64,000 nt of DNA from NCBI GenBank assembly GCA_021372615.1, contig JAJFUB010000090.1, forward strand, positions 54,733 to 118,732. Reading direction: 5' to 3'. The notes under the pieces are model-generated. The model saw only the letters and a list, made by a program, of their open reading frames with translations, was not told the origin of the DNA and made no database searches. Made by a program: the position numbers and the translations under genes. The stretch is from a bacterium. GTDB lineage: Bacteria; Armatimonadota; Zipacnadia; Zipacnadales; UBA11051. Within the stretch, counting starts at the first letter, position 1. The number at the start of each line of letters is the position of its first letter. Below are positions 53,943-62,024 of this stretch, piece by piece.

Positions 53943-56900
53943 ATGCGCACCCTCATGCCGCTGCTGATGCTCGCTCTCGCCGCTGCCGCCTCGGCGGCCA
54001 CTCTCACGACATCGGACGGCCTCGCGCTGGATCTGTCGGCCCAGGGCCGCGTCACCGCGGCCCGGATGGGGAAGACCGCCCTTCCACTCAAGGGCGAGGG
54101 CGGCTTCTCCGTCTGCGACTTCGCCATCAAGCCGGAACTGGTCAGCCTGGTGCCCAACGGCGGGTTCGAGGAGGGCACGAAGGGCTGGAGCCTGGGCAAG
54201 GGCCAGAGCCTGGACACCACCATGGCCCATTCCGGCACGGCCTCGGCGAAGCTGGAAGTTCCCGGCCCCGAGCCGGCCAAGTCCAACCTGGAAGTCGTCG
54301 TCCCCGTGAAGCCGAACACGACCTATGTCGCCGAGCTGTGGGTGCGACGGCACGGGGTCGGCGTGTGCGGGGCGTACGTCTCCGAGCGCGATGACGCCAA
54401 CAAGCTCACCGGCCCGGTCACGCAGATGGGCGTGGGCATCCCCAAACAGGACGATACCTGGCTACAGCTCAAGTGGAAGCTGACGACCCAGCCGGCTACG
54501 ACCAAGCTGTCCTTCCGGGGCGACATCTACAACTCCACGGGCACCCTGTGGATCGACGACTTCCTGCTGGCCGAGGCCAATGAGGGCAAGTACACGCCTG
54601 TCCCGGGCAGGGTGACCACCGCGGGCAACGTCGCGAACTTCGCGGGGAGCCTTGCCGACGCGGGGCTGGAGGTCCAGGCGAGGCTGACCGGCGACAAGGA
54701 ATGCCTGCGGGTGGAAGGCGTACTGCAGGACACCACCGGCCGCGACCGCGCGATCGGCCTGCGGTTCAGCCTGCCTCTGGACGCGGCAGGCTGGACCTGG
54801 TGGGATGACGCCGGTGACCGGCGGGAGATCAAGCCGGCGACCATCTACCGCAACACATACAACTGCGTCTCGGGCACAGGGGAGTGCTCGATCTACCCCT
54901 GGTCGGCGGTCAGCGCCCCCTCCCAGAGCGGGGTGTCGCCGCAGGCGACGAGGACCCCGCCGCCCGGCCTGTCCCTGGCCCTCCCGCTCTCGCAGGGCCC
55001 CCGCGTGTTCATCATCCAGCACGACCAGGGCGCCACGGACCTGTCCCTGACCTTCTTCTTCGGCTTGAGCAAGCTGGCCGGGACCAACCCCGGCAAAGCC
55101 CCGTTCTCCTTTGTCCTCTACGGCCACGACGGGACCTGGGGGATGCGCTCGGCTATGGAGCGCTACTACCGGCTCTTCCCCGAGAGCTTCGTCAAGCGCC
55201 CGACGTTTGAGGGCTACCTCAACTACGCCAACCTCGAGACCTTCAACCCCACCGACCACACCTTGCGCATCAGCCGGTCCTCGCTTGACGACTATGGCGA
55301 CTTCGGTGAGGGATACAAGTTCGTCTCCCATGTACACGGTTGCTACGACTACCGGCAGATCCCCTGGCCCAGCCCCAAGATGATGACCGACGACGAGGTG
55401 CTGGCCGAGCTGCAGAAGATGGTCGCCGCCGAGGGGGACAAGGGCCGCGGCTATGTGCCCACCGCTGAGACGATCAAGAAGATCTGTCGGGGGCCGGACG
55501 GGCAGCTCCTGTACATCGGCGACACGAAGTACTGGCGCGCCCAGGAGGGGTACAACCACACCGACCAGCCGGGCTGGGGTCTGAACTTCCGCGTCAACGA
55601 GGACCCGGGCGTCTCGCCCTACCTGACGAACGTCTCCCGTGACCGGGCGAAGGCCTTCAGTGAAGCCAATCCCCGGCCATGGTGCGGGACGTTCACTGCT
55701 GACGCCATCGAGGGCTACATGTCCAACACCTCAGCCCTGGACTACAGCCCCGAGCACCTCAAGACGACTCTGGCGCCGCTGACCTTCGGCAAAGACACGC
55801 TTCGTCCGGCGCTGGTCAACACCATCTGGGACTTCCTGAGCCGGGCCTGGTGGCCAGTCACCAACGAGTTCAAGATCGCCACCTACGGCAACGCGAACTG
55901 CTATGAACAGGCCTTCACGCTGCCGTACTGCGATGTGCCGATGACCGAGGGGAGCTGGGACCCGCGCCGCCCGGCGCGCCTGGACCGGTACCTGCGCGGC
56001 ATGGCCCACCACAAGATCTGGCGCTACTGGCACGCCTGGGACGAGGGCGGCGGCTACGGCGACAAGGACCCCAAGAACGTCATCGGACAGATGAACCGGG
56101 GTCTGGCCTCGGGCATCTACCCCTCCGTCTACTGCGTGGAGGAGAGCACGGGCAACCTGGAGCAGTACCGCGCACTGTTCCGCCAGCACATCCCGGCGCT
56201 GGAGGAACTGAACTACGCCGGCTGGGAGCCCGTGCCGTATGCCTCGGCCGGGGAGGCCCTCGCCGTCGAACGCTTCGGCAGCGTCGCCGCCGGGGAGCTA
56301 CATTTCACCCTCCGCAACTGGGGTGACCAGCCCGCCGAGGGGACGCTGCAGCTCGACCGCCCCGGCCTCGGCCTCCCGGCGAGCGCGGCACTGCTGTACC
56401 TGGACATCGTGCCAGGCACGGCGACCTTCCAGCCCCTGCCGGCGGCCGGCCTGCCGGTGAAGCTGGCCCCGGGTGAGACGATGGCCCTGTGGGTCGGCAC
56501 CAAGCCCCAGGCCATCCAGCATGGCTTCCGGCTGGCGGGCAGGACGCTGGAGAAGCTGGAGCGCCTCTTTAGCACCGAGATGGACGACAACGCGAAGGCC
56601 CTGTGGCAGCAGGCCCTGGGTCTGGCGCAACAGGGCGCCAAGAGCGACGGCCAGCAGGCCCTGATCCTCGCCGAGGGTCTCCAGAACGCCCTCGGGAACC
56701 TGCAGGATGGCGTGAAGACCAAGGCGCCGGTGGACCTGGCGAAGCTCATCTACCGCGCCCGGGTCTACACGAGCATGGCGCCGGCGGCGGAACTGGGCGC
56801 CTCGCTGACGGCCCCGCGCGTCGTGCCGAACGCCCCCCGCGGGGGCACGGTACAGGTGCAGGCGAAGCTCACCTCGCCGACCGACACGGCGCCCGAAGGC

Positions 56901-57965
56901 TCTGTCCTGTCGCCCTGGGATGACCTCCGCAACCAGAGCCGCTGGGGAGTGGCCTTGCCGGCGCAACTGCTCGTCCCGGCTGAGCCGCCCCGTCGCCTGC
57001 TGCCCTATCTGCTGGCAGCCCGAGGGGCAGCGAAGGGGACGCAGTTCCAGCTCTTCGCCCCCGTGGACGTGGTTCCCGGGACCCCGGTCACGCTCACCGT
57101 CCAGCCCCGCCGCGCCTTCCGGGGGCAGGACCGCAACCTGGCGTTCACCGTCACGAATGCGCTCAACGAGGCCGGCACGGTCAAGGTGAAGCTGACTGCA
57201 CCCGCCAAGACCAGCCTGCAGCCGGCGGAGTTCACCGTGCAGCTACCCGCGCGGGGCAGTGTGGTCCAGCCGGTGACGATGAAGCTGGACCCCCTGGCCC
57301 GCCTAGGCGAAGCGCGCCTCGGCTACACGGTCACCGGCGACAAGCCCCAGTTCAGCACCGTCGGCAGCCTGGACCTCACCATTAGCGACCCGGTGCCGCA
57401 GTTGCCGGTCCAGCAGACCGCGACGCCGCCTACCATAGACGGGAAGCTCGCGGAGACCCTGTGGCAGCAGGCCCCGCTGATCCCCGAGTTGAGGCTCCTC
57501 GCCGACGGGAGCGCGGCCACGGAGAAGACAGCCGTGTGGATGGGGTATGACAGGCAGGGCATCTACGTGGCGCTGCGTTGCCGGGAGTCGCAGATGAGTA
57601 AGCTGGTGGCCAAGTACAGCCAGCGGGGCGATCCGCTGTACCTGGACGACGATGTGGAGCTGTTCATCATGCCCTCGGAGCTGTCGCGGGTCTACCAGTT
57701 CGCCATCAACGCCCTGGGAACGCAGAGCGACAACTTCGGGAACAAGGCCGACTGGAAGGCGGCAGCCCAGCGAGCAGCGGACGAGTGGACCCTGGAGGTC
57801 TTCATCCCCTTCGCGGCGCTGGGCCTGACGGGGCCGCCTGCCGGCGGCCTGGGGTGGGGCATGCAGTTCGGCCGCCAGCAGAAGGCGAAGCGTGAGACGA
57901 CCTCGTGGACGCCCGGAGCGTCCTTCATCAGCAAGGAGAGCCTGGGCGAGGTCGTGTTCCGGTGA
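53943..57965 (+). CDS. Giant secreted carbohydrate-active protein with CBM4/9-like and CBM9-like modules
   Basis: ATG 53943 has GGAGG five bases upstream. The 1,340-residue protein has signal peptide MRTLMPLLMLALAAAASA. A CBM4/9-like sandwich lies at about 70-225 (LVPNGGFEEGTKGWSL, then TLWIDDFLLAEAN). A beta-sandwich is followed by a barrel-like region, about 410-760, with TFTADAIEGYMSNTSALDY, YCDVPMTEGSWDP and HHKIWRYWHAWDEG as candidate active-site segments. A helical stretch and a C-terminal CBM9-like domain (TIDGKLAETLWQQAPLIPE, then LYLDDDVELFIMPSE) complete it. I do not recognise the central family; a retaining glycosidase is plausible. It is followed by palindromic element copy 2. Confidence 0.72.
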   Translation: MRTLMPLLMLALAAAASAATLTTSDGLALDLSAQGRVTAARMGKTALPLKGEGGFSVCDFAIKPELVSLVPNGGFEEGTKGWSLGKGQSLDTTMAHSGTASAKLEVPGPEPAKSNLEVVVPVKPNTTYVAELWVRRHGVGVCGAYVSERDDANKLTGPVTQMGVGIPKQDDTWLQLKWKLTTQPATTKLSFRGDIYNSTGTLWIDDFLLAEANEGKYTPVPGRVTTAGNVANFAGSLADAGLEVQARLTGDKECLRVEGVLQDTTGRDRAIGLRFSLPLDAAGWTWWDDAGDRREIKPATIYRNTYNCVSGTGECSIYPWSAVSAPSQSGVSPQATRTPPPGLSLALPLSQGPRVFIIQHDQGATDLSLTFFFGLSKLAGTNPGKAPFSFVLYGHDGTWGMRSAMERYYRLFPESFVKRPTFEGYLNYANLETFNPTDHTLRISRSSLDDYGDFGEGYKFVSHVHGCYDYRQIPWPSPKMMTDDEVLAELQKMVAAEGDKGRGYVPTAETIKKICRGPDGQLLYIGDTKYWRAQEGYNHTDQPGWGLNFRVNEDPGVSPYLTNVSRDRAKAFSEANPRPWCGTFTADAIEGYMSNTSALDYSPEHLKTTLAPLTFGKDTLRPALVNTIWDFLSRAWWPVTNEFKIATYGNANCYEQAFTLPYCDVPMTEGSWDPRRPARLDRYLRGMAHHKIWRYWHAWDEGGGYGDKDPKNVIGQMNRGLASGIYPSVYCVEESTGNLEQYRALFRQHIPALEELNYAGWEPVPYASAGEALAVERFGSVAAGELHFTLRNWGDQPAEGTLQLDRPGLGLPASAALLYLDIVPGTATFQPLPAAGLPVKLAPGETMALWVGTKPQAIQHGFRLAGRTLEKLERLFSTEMDDNAKALWQQALGLAQQGAKSDGQQALILAEGLQNALGNLQDGVKTKAPVDLAKLIYRARVYTSMAPAAELGASLTAPRVVPNAPRGGTVQVQAKLTSPTDTAPEGSVLSPWDDLRNQSRWGVALPAQLLVPAEPPRRLLPYLLAARGAAKGTQFQLFAPVDVVPGTPVTLTVQPRRAFRGQDRNLAFTVTNALNEAGTVKVKLTAPAKTSLQPAEFTVQLPARGSVVQPVTMKLDPLARLGEARLGYTVTGDKPQFSTVGSLDLTISDPVPQLPVQQTATPPTIDGKLAETLWQQAPLIPELRLLADGSAATEKTAVWMGYDRQGIYVALRCRESQMSKLVAKYSQRGDPLYLDDDVELFIMPSELSRVYQFAINALGTQSDNFGNKADWKAAAQRAADEWTLEVFIPFAALGLTGPPAGGLGWGMQFGRQQKAKRETTSWTPGASFISKESLGEVVFR

Positions 57966-57969
57966 CGCT

Positions 57970-58068
57970 TGTAGGGCGGGGGCTTGTACCCCGCCCCGCA
58001 TGGCACGATGCGAACGGCTGGGCGGGGTACAAGCCCCCTGAGACCGCAAGCGGTCTCTACGCCCTACA
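57970..58068. repeat. Palindromic element, copy 2, with nested hairpin insertion
   Basis: Left arm 57970-57996 is nearly identical to the left arm at 20239. The right arm (58020-58038 and 58061-58068) is split by a 22-base insert containing GAGACCGCAAGCGGTCTC, itself a perfect hairpin. The spacer CGCATGGCACGATGCGAACG is conserved with copy 1. Confidence 0.85.
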
Positions 58069-58111
58069 GCGACAGGGAGCACCGGGAGCCTGTCGCCGCC
58101 TCACATGGCAG

Positions 58112-58140
58112 TTCCCATGCGGCAACCGACGGAATATACT
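58112..58140 (+). promoter_or_regulatory. Promoter of the first ECF sigma gene
   Basis: TTCCCA (58112-58117), 17-base spacer, TATACT (58135-58140; 5/6 match to TATAAT). It lies 40 bases upstream of the ATG at 58181, in an A/T-richer patch. A housekeeping-sigma promoter is the simplest reading. Confidence 0.5.
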
Positions 58141-58180
58141 GTCAGAGGGGTACGTCTATTCTGCTAATGGCACAAGCCCG

Positions 58181-58744
58181 ATGATGAATGCGGATGCGGC
58201 GCTGGTACAGCGGGCGCGGCAGGGCGACACACAGGCCTTCGCAGCGCTGTATGCCAGACACCAGCGAACCATATACAGCCTCATCAGGCATCTGACCGCC
58301 GACTCGGAGGCGGCGGCCGATCTCACGCAGGAGACTTTTGTGAAAGCGTGGCACGGCCTGCCGCGCTTGCGGGCCGAAGTGGCGTTCGGGGGCTGGTTGC
58401 GCATCATCGCCACCAACCTCGTGCGGGATCGGAGCCGCCGTCGCAAGCCTGAGATCTTGATGACCGACAGCGCCAATGACGAGGGGGTCGTACCGGAAGC
58501 CGCTGACGGTGACCCGCCCATGGCCGAACAGTACATCCTGAGCCAGGAGCAACGCACCATCCGCCAGGCGGTGAGCCGTCTGCCCGAGCCGCAGCGCCTG
58601 GTCGTCGTGATGCACCATTTTGAGGACAGGCCTGTCGCCGAGATCGCGACGGAGTTGGGGATCCCGCTGGGGACGGTGCTGTCGAGACTGGCGCGAGGGC
58701 GTGAAGCCTTGAGGCGGCGCCTGGGCGCCGCAGTCGAAGCTTGA
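58181..58744 (+). CDS. ECF RNA polymerase sigma factor
   Basis: A 187-residue sigma-70-family protein. Region 2 runs from DAALVQRARQGDTQAFAALY to LTQETFVKAWHGL and AFGGWLRIIATNLVRDRSRR. Region 4 is VSRLPEPQRLVVVMHHFED through VAEIATELGIPLGTVLSRLARG. No sigma region 3 is present, so it is ECF-type. The upstream in-frame stretch lacks a start; the double ATG at 58181 follows only a weak site. Twenty bases downstream lies a zinc anti-sigma gene, so the sigma factor is probably held at the membrane until a signal releases it. Target promoters are unknown. Confidence 0.92.
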   Translation: MMNADAALVQRARQGDTQAFAALYARHQRTIYSLIRHLTADSEAAADLTQETFVKAWHGLPRLRAEVAFGGWLRIIATNLVRDRSRRRKPEILMTDSANDEGVVPEAADGDPPMAEQYILSQEQRTIRQAVSRLPEPQRLVVVMHHFEDRPVAEIATELGIPLGTVLSRLARGREALRRRLGAAVEA

Positions 58745-58763
58745 GCCAACGCACAGAAACGTG

Positions 58764-59255
58764 ATGAACATGAGATGCCGAATGAACCGAAAGCTGGCCG
58801 ACTACCAGGTGGGCCTGCTGAGTCCGTATGAGCGTGCCCAGGTGGCCCATCACCTGGCGAGTTGCGCTGCGTGCCGCGCCGAGCTGGCGGCCCTGGAGCG
58901 GACCGTGTCGTTGCTGCGGCCGATGCCGACGGCCGATGCCCCGCCGCAGGTGTGGGCACACGTGGCGCAGCAACTGACGCCGCGACATGCTGTCCGCCGC
59001 GCTGTCGCGCCCCAGCGGCGGTACTGGGTGCCGGCCCTGGCCGCCGCCGTGCTGCTGCTGGTTGTGGGCCTGGCCGTCGTGCTGCCGCTGGTCCAGGGCC
59101 ACGGGGTGGGCGTGCCGTCGCAGGTCGCCTATGCCGACCTGCAGGTGGCTGCCTCCTGGCACACGCCCCTGGCCGACAAGGCGGCCCTGGGGCTGGTGTT
59201 GATAGCCGATGAGGACACAGACCCCTTGCCGGGGGTTCAGGAGACTGTGGACTGA
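58764..59255 (+). CDS. Zinc-binding (ZAS) membrane anti-sigma factor
   Basis: A 163-residue protein. Cys5, then 25 residues, then HLASCAAC gives the CX25HX3CX2C zinc motif of anti-sigma domains. Because Cys5 is a ligand, the start must be upstream of it: ATG 58764 or 58770, not the ATG at 58782. One transmembrane helix (WVPALAAAVLLLVVGLAVVL, about residues 91-113) separates the cytoplasmic ZAS domain from a short external tail. It probably binds the sigma factor encoded just upstream. Its stop codon is one base from the GTG of the next gene, which suggests translational coupling. Confidence 0.88.
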   Translation: MNMRCRMNRKLADYQVGLLSPYERAQVAHHLASCAACRAELAALERTVSLLRPMPTADAPPQVWAHVAQQLTPRHAVRRAVAPQRRYWVPALAAAVLLLVVGLAVVLPLVQGHGVGVPSQVAYADLQVAASWHTPLADKAALGLVLIADEDTDPLPGVQETVD

Positions 59256-59256
59256 C

Positions 59257-60393
59257 GTGCGTCTGTCACGCTGGTGGCTGCTGGGCTTGGCGCTGGTGAC
59301 CCTGGCCGGCTGTGAGCGGAAGCTCACGCCAGACCAGGGCCATCGCGTGTTGCAGCGGGTGCAGCAGGCCCGCCGCACGCTGTGCTTGCAGGGCAAGCTT
59401 ATCACCTATGTGCGCGTGCCCGATCAGGAACTCAGGGCGGATGGCGAGATGTACCGGGGCCCCGGTGTCATCCGCCTGAAGTACACCTCGGGGCGCTTTG
59501 CGGGCTGGCAGATCATCGAGCAGGATGGCCTGGTCTGGCGGGTCGGCCCCGACGGCAGGCCGAGTCCATCGCCCATCGGCCCGGAGGCGGGCCTCAGCCT
59601 GCCCGCGGAGGGTGATCTGGACGTGTCCTACCTGGGGCTGACCCGCGTCGCCGGACGCTGGGCGCGACGGTACGTGGTGTACCCCCGGGGGGGGCAACTG
59701 GCGCGGCTGGTCGTCGCCGTGGACGCCGGGACCTCGTACCCCTTGCGGATGCAGCGGTATGGCCCGGCCGGCCGGCTTGTGTCCGAGACGACCTACCGCG
59801 ACATCCGCTATAATGTCGCTCCGCCGCCCAAGGTAGCGCCCCCGCCTGTTGCCGAGCAGCACCGCCCGGGCGACCGTCTGTCCCGTGGCACACAGAAGAC
59901 CGAGAAGGAGCTCGTCAAGCTGCTGGGCGGGCCGCTGCTGAAGCCGAGCTACATCCCCCGCGGCCTGCAACTGCGGGGCTTCTACTCCCGTGAGACGCGC
60001 CGTGGCACGCTGGCGGAGATCCGCTACTCGGATGGCCTGCGTACGCTGGTTGTGGCACAGATGAAGGCGCCGGCCCGGCGCCCGGGGGCTCAGCCGAACG
60101 GCCGGAGAGCGGGTAGCCGCGACGGCAGGCAGCCGCCACCGTCGGCCGCGCCACGCCCGCCGGGTGGCGCTGAAGGCCGGCGAGGCGGCTGGTGGCAGCG
60201 CTTTGGCGGGGGAGGGGGCCAGGGAGGCGCTAACGGTAGCCGAGAGGCTAGCCACGGCGGCCGCAACATGCTGCACGAGCGGCGTGGCGACCGTGTCGTC
60301 ATCGTCAGCGGCGATGTGGGCGCCGACGAGGTGCGCAAGGTTCTCGACAGCGTGCCCTACCCGGCCGGCCAGAAGCCCGGGACGAAGTTCTGA
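59257..60393 (+). CDS. RseB/MucB-like lipoprotein with Gly/Arg-rich C-terminal insert
   Basis: GTG 59257 lies one base after the anti-sigma stop; AGGAG is 13 bases upstream, so coupling is likely. The 378-residue product has a lipobox-type signal (LGLALVTLAGC). Residues about 20-195 resemble the LolA/LolB-like fold of MucB/RseB (GRFAGWQIIEQDGLVWRVGP, RMQRYGPAGRLVSETTYRDI). A second domain from about 215 (PSYIPRGLQLRGFYSRET, VVAQMK) is interrupted by about 80 residues rich in Gly, Arg and Pro, and closes with RGDRVVIVSGDVGADEVRKV. RseB guards the anti-sigma factor against proteolysis. Together with its neighbours it forms a sigma/anti-sigma/RseB-like cassette. Confidence 0.82.
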   Translation: MRLSRWWLLGLALVTLAGCERKLTPDQGHRVLQRVQQARRTLCLQGKLITYVRVPDQELRADGEMYRGPGVIRLKYTSGRFAGWQIIEQDGLVWRVGPDGRPSPSPIGPEAGLSLPAEGDLDVSYLGLTRVAGRWARRYVVYPRGGQLARLVVAVDAGTSYPLRMQRYGPAGRLVSETTYRDIRYNVAPPPKVAPPPVAEQHRPGDRLSRGTQKTEKELVKLLGGPLLKPSYIPRGLQLRGFYSRETRRGTLAEIRYSDGLRTLVVAQMKAPARRPGAQPNGRRAGSRDGRQPPPSAAPRPPGGAEGRRGGWWQRFGGGGGQGGANGSREASHGGRNMLHERRGDRVVIVSGDVGADEVRKVLDSVPYPAGQKPGTKF

Positions 60394-60490
60394 CACGCCG
60401 ACAGAGCAGCCGCGCTCCCACGGCCTCAGGCAGGCCTCCTCCCTCCGGGCGGCGAACTTCCCCGCATTGCTTCATGACAGAGGTGTCACC

Positions 60491-61213
60491 GTGAGCGATG
60501 CAGCCTGCAGTTCCCCCGATGACAAGTGCGTGGTGTGTTTCGGCGATTCCGTCACCCAGGGCGTGCCCATCGTGGCCCCGGACGACACGTTCGTGGCCCT
60601 GCTTGGGCGTCGCCTGGACATGCGCTACCAGCCCGACTTCGGCGTGCGCACGGTCAATGCCGGCGTGGGCGGCGAGAACACCCGGGAGGGCCTGGCGCGG
60701 ATCGAGCGCGATGTGTTCGCCCACCAGCCGGTCCTCGTCACCGTCGAGTTCGGCCTCAATGACATCCGCTGGGAGCCGGCGAAGACGGTGAGTGAGGAGC
60801 AGTTCGCCACCAACCTGCGCGAGATGCACCGGCGCATCACCGACACCGGCGCCGGTGTCATCCTCATGACCCCGAACCCCATTGTGGGTCTGTACCACGT
60901 CTACTCCCATGGTCTGGACTACTACGACCGGTGGGGCGGCTGCGACGGCCTCAACGCCATCTATGCGGAGATCATCCGCCAGGTTGCGGCGGAACTGGCG
61001 GTCCCGCTATGCGACATCTATGCGGCTTTTGTGAAAGAAGCGGTTAGATCGGAGTTCCGTGGGGAAACATTTGACTATCGTGATTTGTCAGTACTGAGCA
61101 GGTACATTAGCTCGCAGGATGGCGTACACCCCACTGCCGCCGGCCAGGAACTCATTGCCGGCGAGCTGTACGGGACGATTGTGTCGCATGACCTGCTCGC
61201 CGCATGTGACTGA
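60491..61213 (+). CDS. SGNH/GDSL hydrolase
   Basis: GTG 60491 has GAGGTG five bases upstream; the ORF's earlier starts overlap the RseB-like gene and are rejected. The 240-residue protein has VVCFGDSVTQG (nucleophile Ser20), GVGGENTREG, EFGLNDIRW and DGVHPTAAGQE: blocks I, II, III and V in order. There is no signal peptide, so it is probably cytoplasmic. Typical roles are ester hydrolysis of lipids or acetylated sugars. The last quarter (61020-61120) is unusually A/T-rich compared with the rest of the window. It sits between two sigma/anti-sigma modules. Confidence 0.85.
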   Translation: MSDAACSSPDDKCVVCFGDSVTQGVPIVAPDDTFVALLGRRLDMRYQPDFGVRTVNAGVGGENTREGLARIERDVFAHQPVLVTVEFGLNDIRWEPAKTVSEEQFATNLREMHRRITDTGAGVILMTPNPIVGLYHVYSHGLDYYDRWGGCDGLNAIYAEIIRQVAAELAVPLCDIYAAFVKEAVRSEFRGETFDYRDLSVLSRYISSQDGVHPTAAGQELIAGELYGTIVSHDLLAACD

Positions 61214-61347
61214 CCGCCGTCTGAATCGAGCTGCCGCCGGTCGTTCCCGTAGCACCTGCGCGTGGCTGTGCCCCGCCCTTGACCGTGACGCCGAGGGGCG
61301 GAAGGAGCAGGCTGACGAGCCTGCCCCATACCAGAGGTGGGATGCGT

Positions 61348-62001
61348 ATGGTCCCGACGGCTGTTGTCAAGGCAGAGCCGACCCTCACAGCCAGTGACGT
61401 CGCCGTCCGCGCCGAGGACATGTACCTGGTCCACGCGGCCCAGGAAGGCAGTGCTGACGCCTTCAGCGCCCTGGTGGACAAGTACCACAGCAAGGTGTTC
61501 GGCATCGTCTACCGCATGTGCGGCCCGGTCGAGGCGGACGACCTGACCCAGGACATCTTCCTCCGTGCCCTGACTGCGCTGCGCAAGTTCCAGTTCCAGG
61601 GCGAATCCAGCTACCGGACCTGGCTGTACCGCATCGCCGTCAACGCCTGCATCAATGAACTGCGGCGGCGGAAGCGGCGCTTCCAGATTGAGGGGCCGTC
61701 CCTGGACGAGTTGGTTGAGACGAACAGCGGGTTGATGGAGCGCAGCATCCCGGACTTCTCGCGTATGCCCCACGAGATTGCGGAGCGGCGGGAGCTGCAG
61801 GAGTTGGTGCAGGCCGTCGTGCAGACGCTCTCACCCCATCACCGAGCCGTCATCGCACTCATTGATCTCGAGGGCGTCGAATACGAGGAGGCAGCCCGCA
61901 TCATCGGCTGCCCCCTGGGGACGCTCAAGTCGCGCCTGGCGCGCGCCCGGCAGGCCTTCGGACGCCGCCTCAAGCGCCACATGGAACGCCCACCGGCCTA
62001 A
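61348..62001 (+). CDS. ECF RNA polymerase sigma factor (second)
   Basis: A 217-residue protein; ATG 61348 has GAGGTG eight bases upstream, while ATG 61342 is too close. A non-conserved N-terminal tail is followed by region 2 (YLVHAAQEGSADAFSALVDK, LTQDIFLRALTALRKFQF, TWLYRIAVNACINELRRRKR) and region 4 (VVQTLSPHHRAVIALIDLEG, AARIIGCPLGTLKSRLARAR). It is closer to the RpoE/SigW-like type than to the first sigma factor of the window. The anti-sigma gene starts 23 bases later. Confidence 0.93.
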   Translation: MVPTAVVKAEPTLTASDVAVRAEDMYLVHAAQEGSADAFSALVDKYHSKVFGIVYRMCGPVEADDLTQDIFLRALTALRKFQFQGESSYRTWLYRIAVNACINELRRRKRRFQIEGPSLDELVETNSGLMERSIPDFSRMPHEIAERRELQELVQAVVQTLSPHHRAVIALIDLEGVEYEEAARIIGCPLGTLKSRLARARQAFGRRLKRHMERPPA

Positions 62002-62024
62002 CGTCACTGGCTCCCGATCGCTCT

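Noticed and set aside
20239..58068. CRISPR array from repeated palindromes
   Set aside because: The repeats are dispersed singly over many kilobases, with no regular spacers and no cas gene.
60479..60490. Shared GAGGTGTCACC just before the starts at 10080 and 60491 as an operator
   Set aside because: Only two copies, both explained by ribosome-site position; the palindromic GGTGTCACC core is too short to claim.
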